From a virus, in the IMG/VR virus record IMGVR_UViG_3300042691_006466, positions 1-59,870 of that record: 59,870 bases of DNA. One strand, 5' to 3'. A program made the position numbers and the translations under genes. Position 1 is the stretch's first letter; each line of letters starts with the position of its first letter. Below, piece by piece: positions 18,701 through 26,789 of this stretch. Under the pieces are notes generated by a model, which was not told where the DNA came from, did not search any database, and saw nothing but the letters and a program-made list of their open reading frames with translations.

Positions 18701-21700
18701 CAGGCTGAATGGACTTGTTGATGGTAAGGCGGACGGTCAGACGGGAACAAGGTATCTGACAATCTTGCATGAGCTTATTCATGCAGCAACATCTGCGCAA
18801 ATCTACTTAGCGCCAAACTCAAAAGCCATAAACGACCTCAAGGTTCTGTACAAAAAAGTTGACGACAGGATTAAAAAGGACAGGGCTGCCGGTAAGAGCA
18901 ACTACGCGATTACAAGGATTGATCGCGGCGCAAACATTATGAAAAACCCGGCTGAGCTTATGGCTTGGGGTTTGACCGACTCAGAGTTCCAGAAGTTTCT
19001 TGCTGACATCAAGATTGCAGACAAGACCGGGTTTTCAAAGCTGATTGAAATCGTCCGTCAGGTGCTTGGCCTTTCCAAAGACTATGAGAGCGCACTTGAC
19101 AATCTGGTTAGAACTTCCGAAACAATCATGGGCATGTCGCCTTCGGACGTAGAGCTTGACATGAAGCCCTCTAAGGTTCCTTTGAAGGGCGTCAAGATCA
19201 AGGGTGGAAGAATCATCGTCTCGCCCGAGGGCGCTGGCGAAGCAAAGGTTGACGAGGAAGAAAAAGAAAAACCTCTGTTTTTCCTTGACTCTTTTTTCAA
19301 AGAGCAGTCTGAGTTAGACCGCAAGCAAGGCTACGCAAACCGATTTAAGAACCCAGTAACTCTGAAAGATGGCTCGCGCTTGTCTGGATTTACCGATCCA
19401 AAAACGCAAACCACCTTTCATGGCTATGACAAAAACGGCGAAAGATTTACGCAGCGTGCGGAGTATGTAAATCCAAATGACATCGTGTTCTCCAAGGATG
19501 CCAACAAGACTGCTAACAAGGTTCGAGAAGCATTAAAGGATGTCTACGGTACGCCAGACGTTGAGGTTGTAGTCTCCGAAGAGCGCCAAGGAAAGCCGAC
19601 TCCGACGGAGGCTGGTCAAGAAAACCTCAACATCCTTGATGCAACAGGCATGCAGCTTCAACCGCCTGACCCGGGGCGCATCCAGAAGATCAAGGACATC
19701 CTGAAGGCCACTGGCGAGAACCCAGCAATGACGAAGGACTCGGCAAAGAGTGCCGTCAAGAAGTTCTTGGACAAGATGGAAGTTGCAGCCTTCTCCGGCG
19801 ATGCGGCGTTCAACAACGACATCCGCAGGAACTTGCAGAAGGACTTTGCCGACAACCCAGAGGTGTTGGGTATGCTGCTTGAGGCCAGTCAGTCTCAGGC
19901 CGTGCATGCTGACGCCTTGGCTACGCGCTTCATTGTTGATGGCGGCATTGCGTTCGATCCAGAGACCAAGAAGTGGGTCTCCATCAAGCGCGACGACAAC
20001 TTCATCACTCTTGCCAAAGAGATTGAGAAGACTGCCGAAAAGTATGGCCTAAACAAAGAGCAGGCCGAGCAGATTTCGCACACCTACTTCGTGGCCAAGC
20101 GGTTCAAGGACCTGTTGAAAAAGCAGCGCACGCGAGAGGCAGAGATTGACCGACTGAAAGCTGAGCTGGAAGAAGAGAACGCCAACATCAAGCAGTACAA
20201 GAAGGACGGCGACTTTGAGAAGCTTCGCACTTCCGAGCGTGCAAAGAACGATATCAGGGCTGACATTGCAAAGCTTGAAAAGGCCAGCGTCCTGATTACC
20301 CCTGAGCAGATTGCAATGATTGAGCCCGGCATGAGCTTGGCCAAGAACATGCCCGAGCTGGAAAACATCAGCGACATCTGGCAGGGTATCCGTGCCAACG
20401 CTGTGAAGGCCATGATTGACGGCAACTTGTGGAGCCGAGAGTATGCCGAGAGCATGCTGGACAACGCAGCTTACGTGCCGTTCTACCGTGAAGAGCAGCT
20501 TGACGAAGGCGGTGGCCCGCAAGAGTTCATCAAGGGCATGCAGGTCAAGGCAGCAGAGTTCCGCCTGAAGGGCTCCAACGCAGCCGTGAACGACGTGTTT
20601 GACAACATGGTGCGCTGGACTCAGTACGCCATCAACCGCTCTGTACGCAACCACAAGGCGCTTCAGATGGTTGACCTTGGTACTGAGCTTCAAGTGGGTG
20701 ATCGGAAGATGGCTGAGAAGGTCGAGAAGATGGACCCCAAGAAGAACACCATTCGCGTGTTCCGTGATGGCGTCCAAGAAATCTACAGCATGGCCGACCC
20801 GCTGTACGTGGATGCCTTCTCTGCCATCAGCAACGTGACCATTCCAAGCCTGAAGTTCTTCACTTGGTTCTCAAACGTTCTGCGTCAGTCTGTGGTCTTG
20901 TACCCCCTGTTCTCGTTGGCACAGGTCCCGCAGGACGCCTACTCGGCAATGTTTACCTCCGGCTTGAAGACGCGCTACGCCTTGAGAATTCCAGTGCTGG
21001 CGGTGAAGGAGTTTCTCAAGACTCTGACCAAGACCAGTGCAACCCACAAGCTGCTTGAGTCGTATGGTGCGACCGGTGTGCGTGACTTCAACGCCACCAT
21101 CGCTCGTAACGACATCCAGATTGCGGCAGGCTTGAGGGGGTCAAAGGGGGTGGCTGGCAAGGGAATTGAGTTCCTGAGCCATGTTGCTATGGCCGCTGAT
21201 AACGCTATCCGTCAGGCCGTGTACGAAGCATCCATGCAGCAGGGATTGTCCAAGGGCGAGGCCATTGAGAAGGCATTTGACATCATCAACTTCCGTCGCC
21301 GTGGCACGAGCAAGCTGGTGAACTTGGCTGGCCAGACTGTGCCGTTCTTCTATGCCTACATGTCGGTGCAGCGCACGGCGTACAAGGTGCTGACCGGGGT
21401 CGGCATCTCGCCGCAGCAACGCAAAGAGGCGCTGATGACTCTGGCCACCACCTCTGGTGCGGTCATGGCCTTGTCGCTCTTCTACACCATGATGAATGGC
21501 GGAGATGATGAGTACGAGAAGACACCCACTGCTGTTCGTGACCGCACCTTGAACGTCCCCGGCACCGGTGGTTTCCGCATTCCTTTGCGTCCAGACTTGT
21601 TCTTGATGCCCAAGGTTTTGACCGAGCACTTGTACCACCTGATCACCGACACCGGATTTTCCGATGGCGCCAAGTTCAGGAAGTCAGTTGCCGACGGCAT

Positions 21701-22400
21701 TGCCAACGCAGTGCTGAGCCCACAGCCGATTCCTCAAGCCGTGAAGCCAGCTCTTGAGGTGGCGATCAATTACGACTTCTTCCAAGGCCGTCCACTGATT
21801 GGGCAGTTTGAGAAGAAGAAAGAAGCTGAGCGCCAGTTCAATGACAACACCTCGGAGTTCTCGAAGATGCTGGGCCAGTTTGGCGTGTCGCCAATTGCGG
21901 CTGATCACATGATTCGCGGCATGTTTGGATCGGCTGGTGGTTTGTTTTTGTACACGACCAACTTCATGATCAACAATGATCCTGATGTTCCCCGCCCTGA
22001 GCTGTCGTTCCGTGATGCGCTGTCATCCCTCCCGGGCACAAGCGGCTTTGTCACCAAGGCCAGCGAGAACGCGCTCAAGACGGACTTCTACGCCTTGCGA
22101 GATGAGGTGGAGAAGACCAAGAGCACCTATAACGACATCAAATTGAGGAGCCCGCAAGAGCTTGAGAAGTTCCTGTCCGACGAAAAGAATATTGCCCGAT
22201 TGGGTCTAGCCAAAGGCACGGAGAAGATTGGCGAGCAGCTATCAAAGATTCGCAGGGCCGTCAGCCAAATCACCAATGCGCCTGAAGATTTGTACTCCGC
22301 ATCCGAAAAGAAGGACGCAATCAAAGAGCTGCGCGAAGTGGAAAAAGAGATGCTGAAGTCGGTCAATCTACCCGAATTGCGGAAGCAGGCTCAGATGTAA
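15702..22400 (+). CDS. Giant polyvalent virion protein with DdrB/ParB-like, HExxH and LPD38-like regions
   Basis: 2232 residues. In order: short N-terminal beta repeats (about 1-45); a Gly/Ala-rich membrane-active stretch (about 165-210); a Pro/Ala linker (about 380-450); a DdrB-like ParB-superfamily region (about 455-880; VVEGNDITPSNTSDG near 541, GNGRVAGLR downstream); a second Pro/Ala linker; an HELIHA motif (H1023, E1024, H1027) with E1085 in NPAELMAWG as a plausible third zinc ligand; coiled coil near 1470-1530; and an LPD38-like region (about 1710-2090). Such polyvalent proteins are injected with phage DNA and may protect it or act on the host. Peptidase activity is inference from the motif. 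Confidence 0.75.
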   Translation: MAIQTATNPQTGETVALVDGQWVPVGQTATNNQGQKAYLVNNQWMTDEAKEEKGFLSNIGSLIYEGGERAIGAAKIAPSVVTGNVGADKAALLSQELSRPDGVRPAELVAAQTAFKDEAAAFEKAKGFRESIGPVADMLLEFGKQAVTNPKGAAYLAAQSAANMAPQIAGMIAGGKGGALIGSAGGPGGAAIGAGVGAIGGGFAAGAPLEVGSEFIGRIGDALRERGLEPTEANVAALLRDTPAMEKAVSEARTKGITTASIDSLMTVGAGRFATGTRRAAIEAARKEMGATADAAKIAARADDLLKARTTGQKVQSAVGRGAGSLGIDVAGGGISEAAGQAAAYGKVNLEDVGQEMLGSLGGAAVEIPAAAYATATDALKKPAAEAPPAPVAPITPRPVARPIVTPEPPAPPAAPVVEPTPTPEEPLVSAAPAEPVAPVEPLAPAAQAPKASEWSNDYTENLPPEAGSFFQNRDRSAPASVGQMQSIAANPDYSRLSVNRDFGSGAPVVISDTPISDTQFGKVAYATASDGTRIPVRYAVVEGNDITPSNTSDGTKNPEYGDLSVSAIRPIAGNGRVAGLRAAYSQGTADNYKREMIEDTEHGIDAGVISGFQNPVLVRVMPKSKVTSNIADISNISGTLRLSPVESAKNDISRVDLGGLTFNDDGSPNTNTLIQFVRSMPKDEQGELIDAKGMPNTKAIDRLNNAIFYKAYGSDTLIELYAQAADPEAKAVLNALAKAAPKMAALDGAGDYDVRASVLDAAEMAVNARRSGQKLKDYVQQGMLGADPYALKVLEMFADNSRSSKRMAEALDRLATTAAEQANASDTDMFGNVPKMPKDDLYKALVLEPEAEPDMFTPPAAPVAAPAEPQAAAPAVAPAAPAKPKAAKPVEPKAPEPTEPTYDKTDKPEFTINKPMEEIAKEVNGMTIPQMAQWTVDNAPNEAARAIAQKVTERINEFAKRKIFPEKVKVLNGGARWKSGTRGMAQSFWAEGKGTLVKIRLNGLVDGKADGQTGTRYLTILHELIHAATSAQIYLAPNSKAINDLKVLYKKVDDRIKKDRAAGKSNYAITRIDRGANIMKNPAELMAWGLTDSEFQKFLADIKIADKTGFSKLIEIVRQVLGLSKDYESALDNLVRTSETIMGMSPSDVELDMKPSKVPLKGVKIKGGRIIVSPEGAGEAKVDEEEKEKPLFFLDSFFKEQSELDRKQGYANRFKNPVTLKDGSRLSGFTDPKTQTTFHGYDKNGERFTQRAEYVNPNDIVFSKDANKTANKVREALKDVYGTPDVEVVVSEERQGKPTPTEAGQENLNILDATGMQLQPPDPGRIQKIKDILKATGENPAMTKDSAKSAVKKFLDKMEVAAFSGDAAFNNDIRRNLQKDFADNPEVLGMLLEASQSQAVHADALATRFIVDGGIAFDPETKKWVSIKRDDNFITLAKEIEKTAEKYGLNKEQAEQISHTYFVAKRFKDLLKKQRTREAEIDRLKAELEEENANIKQYKKDGDFEKLRTSERAKNDIRADIAKLEKASVLITPEQIAMIEPGMSLAKNMPELENISDIWQGIRANAVKAMIDGNLWSREYAESMLDNAAYVPFYREEQLDEGGGPQEFIKGMQVKAAEFRLKGSNAAVNDVFDNMVRWTQYAINRSVRNHKALQMVDLGTELQVGDRKMAEKVEKMDPKKNTIRVFRDGVQEIYSMADPLYVDAFSAISNVTIPSLKFFTWFSNVLRQSVVLYPLFSLAQVPQDAYSAMFTSGLKTRYALRIPVLAVKEFLKTLTKTSATHKLLESYGATGVRDFNATIARNDIQIAAGLRGSKGVAGKGIEFLSHVAMAADNAIRQAVYEASMQQGLSKGEAIEKAFDIINFRRRGTSKLVNLAGQTVPFFYAYMSVQRTAYKVLTGVGISPQQRKEALMTLATTSGAVMALSLFYTMMNGGDDEYEKTPTAVRDRTLNVPGTGGFRIPLRPDLFLMPKVLTEHLYHLITDTGFSDGAKFRKSVADGIANAVLSPQPIPQAVKPALEVAINYDFFQGRPLIGQFEKKKEAERQFNDNTSEFSKMLGQFGVSPIAADHMIRGMFGSAGGLFLYTTNFMINNDPDVPRPELSFRDALSSLPGTSGFVTKASENALKTDFYALRDEVEKTKSTYNDIKLRSPQELEKFLSDEKNIARLGLAKGTEKIGEQLSKIRRAVSQITNAPEDLYSASEKKDAIKELREVEKEMLKSVNLPELRKQAQM

Positions 22401-22416
22401 ATTGAATACTTTAGTG

Positions 22417-22443
22417 ACGCGGCAACCAACACGCTTTGGTTGC
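22417..22443 (+). repeat. 27-bp repeat, left copy
   Basis: This 27-bp sequence matches 44065-44091 with one mismatch, in the same orientation. The left copy contains a perfect 8-bp inverted repeat (GCAACCAA / TTGGTTGC), so here it also makes the terminator hairpin. The pair bounds the entire leftward/replication block between the two structural arms. Confidence 0.85.
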
Positions 22444-22455
22444 TTCGTTGTTTTA
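22422..22455 (+). terminator. Probable terminator of the left structural operon
   Basis: An 8-bp stem (22422-22429 with 22436-22443), 6-nt loop, then a T-rich tail (TTCGTTGTTTT) begins 21 bp after the stop of the giant virion gene. It separates converging transcripts: the next gene runs leftward and ends at 22460. Confidence 0.6.
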
Positions 22456-22459
22456 GTAT

Positions 22460-22735
22460 TCATTTCTCAGCAAAGATCGTCTGGAGGGTTTTGTTCAAAG
22501 CGGACAGTTCGTCCAGCTTATGGATGGCCCACATGCGCTTCTGGCCATGGATTCCGTTGAGGTTTCCCATGTGGCAATCTTGGCACAGGGGCATGCTGGT
22601 AAACCACTGGCCTTGGTTAATTTCGTGGCAATCACTGGGTCCTGATGCCCCGCACACCACGCAGTCCATTTCCTTGATCCGCGTGATGTGCTCCCGCTCT
22701 GATGCGGTGGGGGCCTTCTTGTTTTTGGACTGCAT
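22460..22735 (-). CDS. HNH nuclease, Ref-like (RecA-dependent nuclease family candidate)
   Basis: 91 residues. The core reads CVVCGASGPSDCHEINQGQW, then MPLCQDCHMGNLNGIHGQ, giving paired cysteines that hold a zinc-stabilised HNH fold. The spacing and the NGIHG ending resemble the phage P1 Ref family, in which RecA filaments direct cleavage. It is the last gene of the leftward recombination operon, which fits a role in recombination rather than homing. A plain HNH packaging nuclease is the alternative. Confidence 0.7.
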   Translation of the reverse strand: MQSKNKKAPTASEREHITRIKEMDCVVCGASGPSDCHEINQGQWFTSMPLCQDCHMGNLNGIHGQKRMWAIHKLDELSALNKTLQTIFAEK

Positions 22736-22960
22736 TTAGACGGCCCGCCTTTTAAGCATCTCGTCTGCGTGGTCGAATGCTGCTGCGTGAATGTTGGTAA
22801 GACCGTCATCGCTCTCAATGACAGACCTGTCGCCGTAGTAAGCCAATAAGCCCTGCAACGCGAACGCTGCAAAGAAGTCTTGCATGGTCAGCTCTTGTAT
22901 CGACACAGGGTCTTGCTTGGCCACCACTGAGGCGATGCCTTCAGGTTTTTTTCTTGCCAT
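22736..22960 (-). CDS. Small helical protein of unknown function
   Basis: 74 residues, mostly helical, with motif SIQELTMQDFFAAFALQGLLAYYG in the middle, a pattern seen in many small phage proteins. It abuts the Ref-like gene and overlaps the upstream gene by 20 bp, so it is translated within the recombination operon. No function can be assigned. Confidence 0.65.
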   Translation of the reverse strand: MARKKPEGIASVVAKQDPVSIQELTMQDFFAAFALQGLLAYYGDRSVIESDDGLTNIHAAAFDHADEMLKRRAV

Positions 22961-23261
22961 TGCCGCGCCCCTTCACGTTCTGGTTAACGATCAGCTCTTC
23001 GATTTGATCCGACAGTATCTTTGCCAGAGTGTCCTCGTAATAGCCGATGGCTTTGCACAGCTCGTTCTGCTGGATCAGCCGGATGGCATCACGCACGCCT
23101 TTGTTGTAGCCGCCATTAAACTCGTCGTCGCCCTCAACAATCAAGGTGATGGCGTCACGCACCAGTGCTGATGCTTTGCGGTTTCCTGCGGCCTCTTTTA
23201 GTTTGAGATACACGTCCTCTGGCAGGTGAACCGAGTATGGGATCAGGCGTTTTGTTTCCAT
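22941..23261 (-). CDS. Ribbon-helix-helix-like DNA-binding protein
   Basis: 106 residues. The N-terminus (PYSVHLPEDVYLKLKEAAGN, then RKASALVRDAI) has the strand-helix-helix pattern of Arc/CopG regulators. The C-terminal helix is followed by a basic tail (KGRGNGKKKT) suited to nucleic-acid contact. It could autoregulate the operon. Overlaps genes on both sides. Confidence 0.6.
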   Translation of the reverse strand: METKRLIPYSVHLPEDVYLKLKEAAGNRKASALVRDAITLIVEGDDEFNGGYNKGVRDAIRLIQQNELCKAIGYYEDTLAKILSDQIEELIVNQNVKGRGNGKKKT

Positions 23262-23668
23262 GCTTGGAACTCCTCGTTTATGGCCCAGAACTTCTTGGCC
23301 TTTTGTTGGTCTTCTTTCAGCTCGGTACGCGACTCGATGTCCAGCTCACCTTTGAGCCACTCAATAACATCGGCCTCTTTCATTTCAAAGATTTGTTCTT
23401 TGCCGTGAAGGTACTGGGCGAACTGTTTATCGCGGCACAGAATGCCTGCGGTGCGAACAGGGTCACGGTGGTATTCCGCATCCCTGCTCATTGGTTTGTT
23501 CTCGTCGTTCAATCTCACCATGACTACTTGATACCTTGCGCCCACATAGTCCCTCATTAGGTCAACGGGCAGTTCATCTGGATGGATATTCAGGGTCAAA
23601 ATATGACCCGTCTTATCCTGCTTCATGGCAATCTTGACGGCTTCAAATTGGAGCGTCTTGACGGCCAT
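23243..23668 (-). CDS. Conserved-looking phage protein next to ssb
   Basis: 141 residues. N-terminal half is beta-rich (LQFEAVKIAMKQDKTGHILT), then DPVRTAGILCRDKQFAQYL and an acidic/charged helical end (EADVIEWLKGELDI). It starts 2 bp after the SSB stop, suggesting a partner of SSB or of recombination. I do not recognise a named family. Confidence 0.6.
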   Translation of the reverse strand: MAVKTLQFEAVKIAMKQDKTGHILTLNIHPDELPVDLMRDYVGARYQVVMVRLNDENKPMSRDAEYHRDPVRTAGILCRDKQFAQYLHGKEQIFEMKEADVIEWLKGELDIESRTELKEDQQKAKKFWAINEEFQAWKQNA

Positions 23669-23670
23669 GG

Positions 23671-24060
23671 TCAGAAGGGCAAATCACTGTCGTCTTCAAA
23701 AAGTACTGGCGCTGGCTTGGGCGCTTGGCGGCGTTCTTCCTGCGGCTCAGCATCCTTGCGGCCACCTTGCAGTGCAACGTCGTTCACGCGCACATCCATG
23801 GTCTTGCGCTTCTCGCCGTCCTTGCTGATCCACTCGCGCTCGGACACGGAGCCGGTCACTGTGACGGCTTGGCCTTTGGTGAGGTACTGAGCCAAGGACT
23901 CTGCACGCTTACCGTACAGACCGCAGTTCCAGAAGATGGCCTGCTTGTCTCGCCCGCCTTGGTTGTCAGCAACAGAGAAGTTAGCAATAGGGTCGCCGTT
24001 GGGCAGGTACTTTACTTCGGCATCTCGTGTCAGAGTGCCAGCGATGATGAGGGTGTTCAT
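23671..24060 (-). CDS. ssb: Single-stranded DNA-binding protein
   Basis: 129 residues. An OB fold occupies about 1-100 (MNTLIIAGTLTRDAEVKYLP, GDPIANFSVADN, VTVTGSVSEREW). A short disordered linker ends in the classic acidic tip DDSDLPF, which in bacterial SSBs docks repair and replication proteins. It coats ssDNA during phage replication and recombination and is encoded with the ERF annealing protein, its usual functional partner. Preceded by a clear AGGAAG site. Confidence 0.93.
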   Translation of the reverse strand: MNTLIIAGTLTRDAEVKYLPNGDPIANFSVADNQGGRDKQAIFWNCGLYGKRAESLAQYLTKGQAVTVTGSVSEREWISKDGEKRKTMDVRVNDVALQGGRKDAEPQEERRQAPKPAPVLFEDDSDLPF

Positions 24061-24073
24061 GTTGCTTCCTTTT

Positions 24074-24406
24074 TCAAACTTTGTTTTCGTCGATTCGATG
24101 GTCTCCGCACCAGTCGGTCATGTAGACAACTGGATAGCCATTCATTGTTGGAGCGTGGCGACGGCATCGGCCAGCCTGAGCCAGTGGGTTGATGTCCGAG
24201 TTTGAGGTGCCAATGCGTTGCTTAGGCACATACCAAATGCAGGTCATGCACTTCATGCCCTTGTCGCGGTATGCCCAAGGATCGCCAGCAATAGTGCCTG
24301 TGGCTTGTTTCTGTTCGATGACGTCCGCCATCATTTTGGCGTTTCGGCCAAGCATCTCTTCGCGAGCAACCTCGCGGTATTGGCCGGCAATGTTTTGCTC
24401 GCTCAT
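24074..24406 (-). CDS. Cysteine-rich zinc-binding phage protein
   Basis: 110 residues. A C-terminal cluster CMTCIWYV ... CRRHAPT ... WCGDHR supplies five cysteines and two histidines, probably one zinc or metal site. Lies between ERF and SSB and starts at an ATGA overlap with ERF. Similar short metal-knuckle proteins are common in phage recombination operons, but their role is not known to me. Confidence 0.6.
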   Translation of the reverse strand: MSEQNIAGQYREVAREEMLGRNAKMMADVIEQKQATGTIAGDPWAYRDKGMKCMTCIWYVPKQRIGTSNSDINPLAQAGRCRRHAPTMNGYPVVYMTDWCGDHRIDENKV

Positions 24407-25083
24407 GCTGCTTCCTTGTGTTGTGCGCGTGCGGCTTTAAATTCAGACATCAGAACGTCGTATGCAGTGGGGGAGCCACTCTTCACTTCGTCGTAGATGT
24501 TGCGGTTGGTTTTAAAAATGTTCATGACTTGCTCTTCGGTCTTGGCCTGCTCAAGCTGGAGCATGGTTGCGTCGATGATCAGTTGCGACCACTCGCCGTG
24601 ATCGCCGTCTGGCTTTGCCACAACCTTAAGCTGCCACTCGGTGTCTTTACCTTCGATCTTGGTGGGTGCTTTGGCCGCTGGGGCTGCGGGTTTGGCTGGC
24701 GCTGGTTTTGGTTTGGCCGCGCTGTTGCCGTCGTCATCTTCCGGTGCGATTCCACAAGCCGCCATCAGGCTGTATCGGCGTGCATAGGTCAGTGCGCTGC
24801 CGTAGCCCTGTGCGTCATGCTTGGTGGCTGGGACGTGCAGTTTGCCGCTGCTGATTTGCTCACCAGAGGAGTGGATGAAGATGGTCTCCACGATCACGCC
24901 ATCAGTGCATTCGTGCGTGGGCTGCATCAAGTAGATGTCGTTGTTGTTCAGTGCATCAATGACGGCCTCGACGCAGGCAGACAGGTCTGCGTAGCGGCTA
25001 CGGAACGCCGGGTTGGTGCTGGTCTTGAGTGCTGGCCCAAACTCTTTCTGAGCCTTGACCAGTGCTGCTGCGATATCTTTCAT
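24403..25083 (-). CDS. erf: ERF-family single-strand annealing recombinase
   Basis: 226 residues. The N-terminal core (FRSRYADLSACVEAV, then GYGSALTYARRYSLMAACGI) is diagnostic of the ERF superfamily, which anneals complementary ssDNA. A Pro/Ala/Lys linker (about 130-150) joins a smaller C-terminal domain. It would act with the SSB below it and the Fe-S nuclease above it, in place of a RecA-type or Red-beta annealing protein, to circularise or recombine phage DNA. Confidence 0.9.
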   Translation of the reverse strand: MKDIAAALVKAQKEFGPALKTSTNPAFRSRYADLSACVEAVIDALNNNDIYLMQPTHECTDGVIVETIFIHSSGEQISSGKLHVPATKHDAQGYGSALTYARRYSLMAACGIAPEDDDGNSAAKPKPAPAKPAAPAAKAPTKIEGKDTEWQLKVVAKPDGDHGEWSQLIIDATMLQLEQAKTEEQVMNIFKTNRNIYDEVKSGSPTAYDVLMSEFKAARAQHKEAA

Positions 25084-25277
25084 TGGAAGTCCTTACGTTG
25101 TTCTCTGTTGTCTGGGTGAAGAAGCCACTTGCTACCAAGCAGCTCAATGGATAGCTTGCGTTTTTCTTCGTTGCGTTGCTGCATGTAATCAATCATTTCT
25201 TGCGTGATTGGCCCATGAAAAGGGCTGGCGCTGATTGGGTCCACGTCAAATGATTGGAAAAATTCTTTGATTCTCAT
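25080..25277 (-). CDS. Small protein upstream of erf
   Basis: 65 residues. I start at 25277 because that ATG overlaps the previous stop (ATGA) whereas the longer frame runs through the upstream gene. Sequence is hydrophilic and helical (ITQEMIDYMQQRNEEKRKLS), with no motif. It overlaps erf by 4 bp and so is translated with it. Function unknown. Confidence 0.6.
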   Translation of the reverse strand: MRIKEFFQSFDVDPISASPFHGPITQEMIDYMQQRNEEKRKLSIELLGSKWLLHPDNREQRKDFQ

Positions 25278-25498
25278 GCTGATACCTCCAAAACGTGTGG
25301 CGGGCGTCCGGGGCGTTTCTTTGGGCTGCCGTCCTTCTTTATTCCCCATGGTGCGTCTCCCGTTTTGACAATCTGGATGCGATGTTTGGTTGCTTTGTTT
25401 TTCAACCACACAACCTCAATCTCCAAGTCTCTGATTTTGCTCTTCAGGTCCTCAATGGTCATCCATAGTACGGCCTTTTCTTTGCTAGAAATAAACAT
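25274..25498 (-). CDS. Coiled-coil protein with AT-hook-like tail
   Basis: 74 residues. Residues about 12-40 form a coiled coil (IEDLKSKIRDLEIEVVWLKN); the C-terminal basic segment KKDGSPKKRPGRPPH resembles an AT-hook, a minor-groove DNA-binding element. Could be a small nucleoid-like or regulatory protein. Linked by 4-bp overlap to the next gene. Confidence 0.6.
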   Translation of the reverse strand: MFISSKEKAVLWMTIEDLKSKIRDLEIEVVWLKNKATKHRIQIVKTGDAPWGIKKDGSPKKRPGRPPHVLEVSA

Positions 25499-25507
25499 GA
25501 TGTGTCC

Positions 25508-25657
25508 TTATCTAAACCACAGCCACACGCCGTGAATGATTCCTATTGGGAACATGATTGCACCCGCCAGAAGGAAGCCCCACAGGCCCTCGCTGAAGCA
25601 AGTGAAGATGTGATTGAACCAAGCCGCGAGGCAGGTAAGTCCGATGATCCAGCCCAT
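25508..25657 (-). CDS. 49-residue membrane protein
   Basis: Reading the minus strand gives MGWIIGLTCLAAWF, a linker, then GLWGFLLAGAIMFPIGII, so two hydrophobic segments. Upstream AAAAGGAGCACCCC is a strong ribosome site. It sits between two operon genes with small gaps. A membrane protein inside a recombination operon might serve superinfection exclusion or host takeover, but this is speculation. Confidence 0.6.
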   Translation of the reverse strand: MGWIIGLTCLAAWFNHIFTCFSEGLWGFLLAGAIMFPIGIIHGVWLWFR

Positions 25658-25669
25658 GGGGTGCTCCTT

Positions 25670-25882
25670 TTAAACGTCGAGTTCAGACTGAGCGGAATCG
25701 CCATAGGCTTCCACCTTGGTGCCGTTTCGGAGTTCTAATACCAGATCATCTTGAGATGCAACCCGGGCAGTAAATGCCGACTTGGCGACATGTGTGATGG
25801 CTTGTGATGCCACGGTGGCGCGTACCAGACGATTGGTGCCGTCTTGTGTGCTGACGATATAGATGCGTGTTGCTGTTGCCAT
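25670..25882 (-). CDS. Small beta-rich protein of unknown function
   Basis: 70 residues: MATATRIYIVSTQDGTNRLV, RATVASQAITHVA, then LVLELRNGTKVEAYGD. The alternating pattern suggests a small beta sandwich or alpha/beta fold, as in small phage modulators. Strong ribosome site AAGGAG upstream, 4 bp after the nuclease gene. Confidence 0.65.
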   Translation of the reverse strand: MATATRIYIVSTQDGTNRLVRATVASQAITHVAKSAFTARVASQDDLVLELRNGTKVEAYGDSAQSELDV

Positions 25883-25886
25883 GGTG

Positions 25887-26789
25887 TTACTCCTTGTTGG
25901 CTTTTGTGGAAAGATACGTTTGGTGTTGTTGGCAGTACGGCGCTACTTGGCAGAAGCTCTCGCAGCGTGTACGCCCTCCTTCTCTTACTTCGATCAGGAA
26001 CTTTTCGCTCTTCTTGGCTTTTTCTGTTGCGGCAGCCAGAGCCGTGTCTGCTGCTTCGCTTGTGTCGTGAACGCTCTTGGCTCGGACGTTGCCATCCTTC
26101 TTGAGCGCGTAAGTGGTTTGCTTCTCCCACATTTCTTCTGATGTGCAGTTGGGCATCTCGCCGTCAGTCTCCATCTCAAAGAGGGCGTCACCATGCAGTG
26201 AGATGCGGCTGCGCACATAGGCTTCGCGCTCGGCAAACGGCCACAGAGGGATGTCAATCACTACGATGGGTGCCTTGGGGTAGCCTTCCTTGTGTTGGGC
26301 CTCCCTGCGGCTCCAGTCGCGCACGATGGCCACGATCTGCAACTTGGTCACGGGAATGCCCTTGGCCTTCTCAACAAGGTACGCATAGCTGTTGAGCTGG
26401 TTGTGCCAGTCCTTCTTTTCCTGCATTGCAGCCCATGCGCTGGTCGTCTTGTAATCGGACACGGTGATGCCGTCTTCAGAGATTTCTTGCAAGTCGATTG
26501 CACCGCTGATACGCATGCCGTCCAGCTCGACGTGGATGCGCTCTTCAACGACGTGGGTGTCGCCCTTGCCGTGCTCAAGGATGTTGTGGATGGCGGTGCC
26601 AAAGATGGACCAAACCATGTCGGCTGCGTCCTCGGTCAAGTCTTCCCAGTGCTTGCGCTTGAGCTGGACGATGCGCGGGCTGTTGAGCAGCTCGGTTACA
26701 GACATGTTGGCCTTGCCTTTGCTGTACTGCGGGCGTGCGATCACGTTGAGGATCGTCTCGGGCATGCCGAAGTTATTTGTCAGCTTCAT
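25887..26789 (-). CDS. PD-(D/E)XK exonuclease with Fe-S-type cysteine cluster (RecB/Cas4-like)
   Basis: 300 residues from the ATG at 26789. The longer frame would run deep into the upstream gene. Nuclease core: an N-terminal helix region (FGTAIHNILEHG), the catalytic D in SGAIDLQEIS, and the DYKT motif (SDYKTTSAW). One upstream cysteine (PNC) plus RCESFC and YC at the C-terminus match the Fe-S cluster layout of Cas4/AddB-type nucleases. It probably resects DNA ends for the ERF annealing protein. A Cas4 link is at superfamily level only. Confidence 0.82.
   Translation of the reverse strand: MKLTNNFGMPETILNVIARPQYSKGKANMSVTELLNSPRIVQLKRKHWEDLTEDAADMVWSIFGTAIHNILEHGKGDTHVVEERIHVELDGMRISGAIDLQEISEDGITVSDYKTTSAWAAMQEKKDWHNQLNSYAYLVEKAKGIPVTKLQIVAIVRDWSRREAQHKEGYPKAPIVVIDIPLWPFAEREAYVRSRISLHGDALFEMETDGEMPNCTSEEMWEKQTTYALKKDGNVRAKSVHDTSEAADTALAAATEKAKKSEKFLIEVREGGRTRCESFCQVAPYCQQHQTYLSTKANKE

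Noticed and set aside
16491-21638. Long antisense frames inside the giant virion gene
   Set aside because: They mirror codon bias of the sense gene, lack ribosome sites and have no recognisable domains.
25502-25738. Rightward 78-residue ORF
   Set aside because: It is the shadow of a leftward 49-residue membrane protein with a strong ribosome site and of the intergenic DNA.
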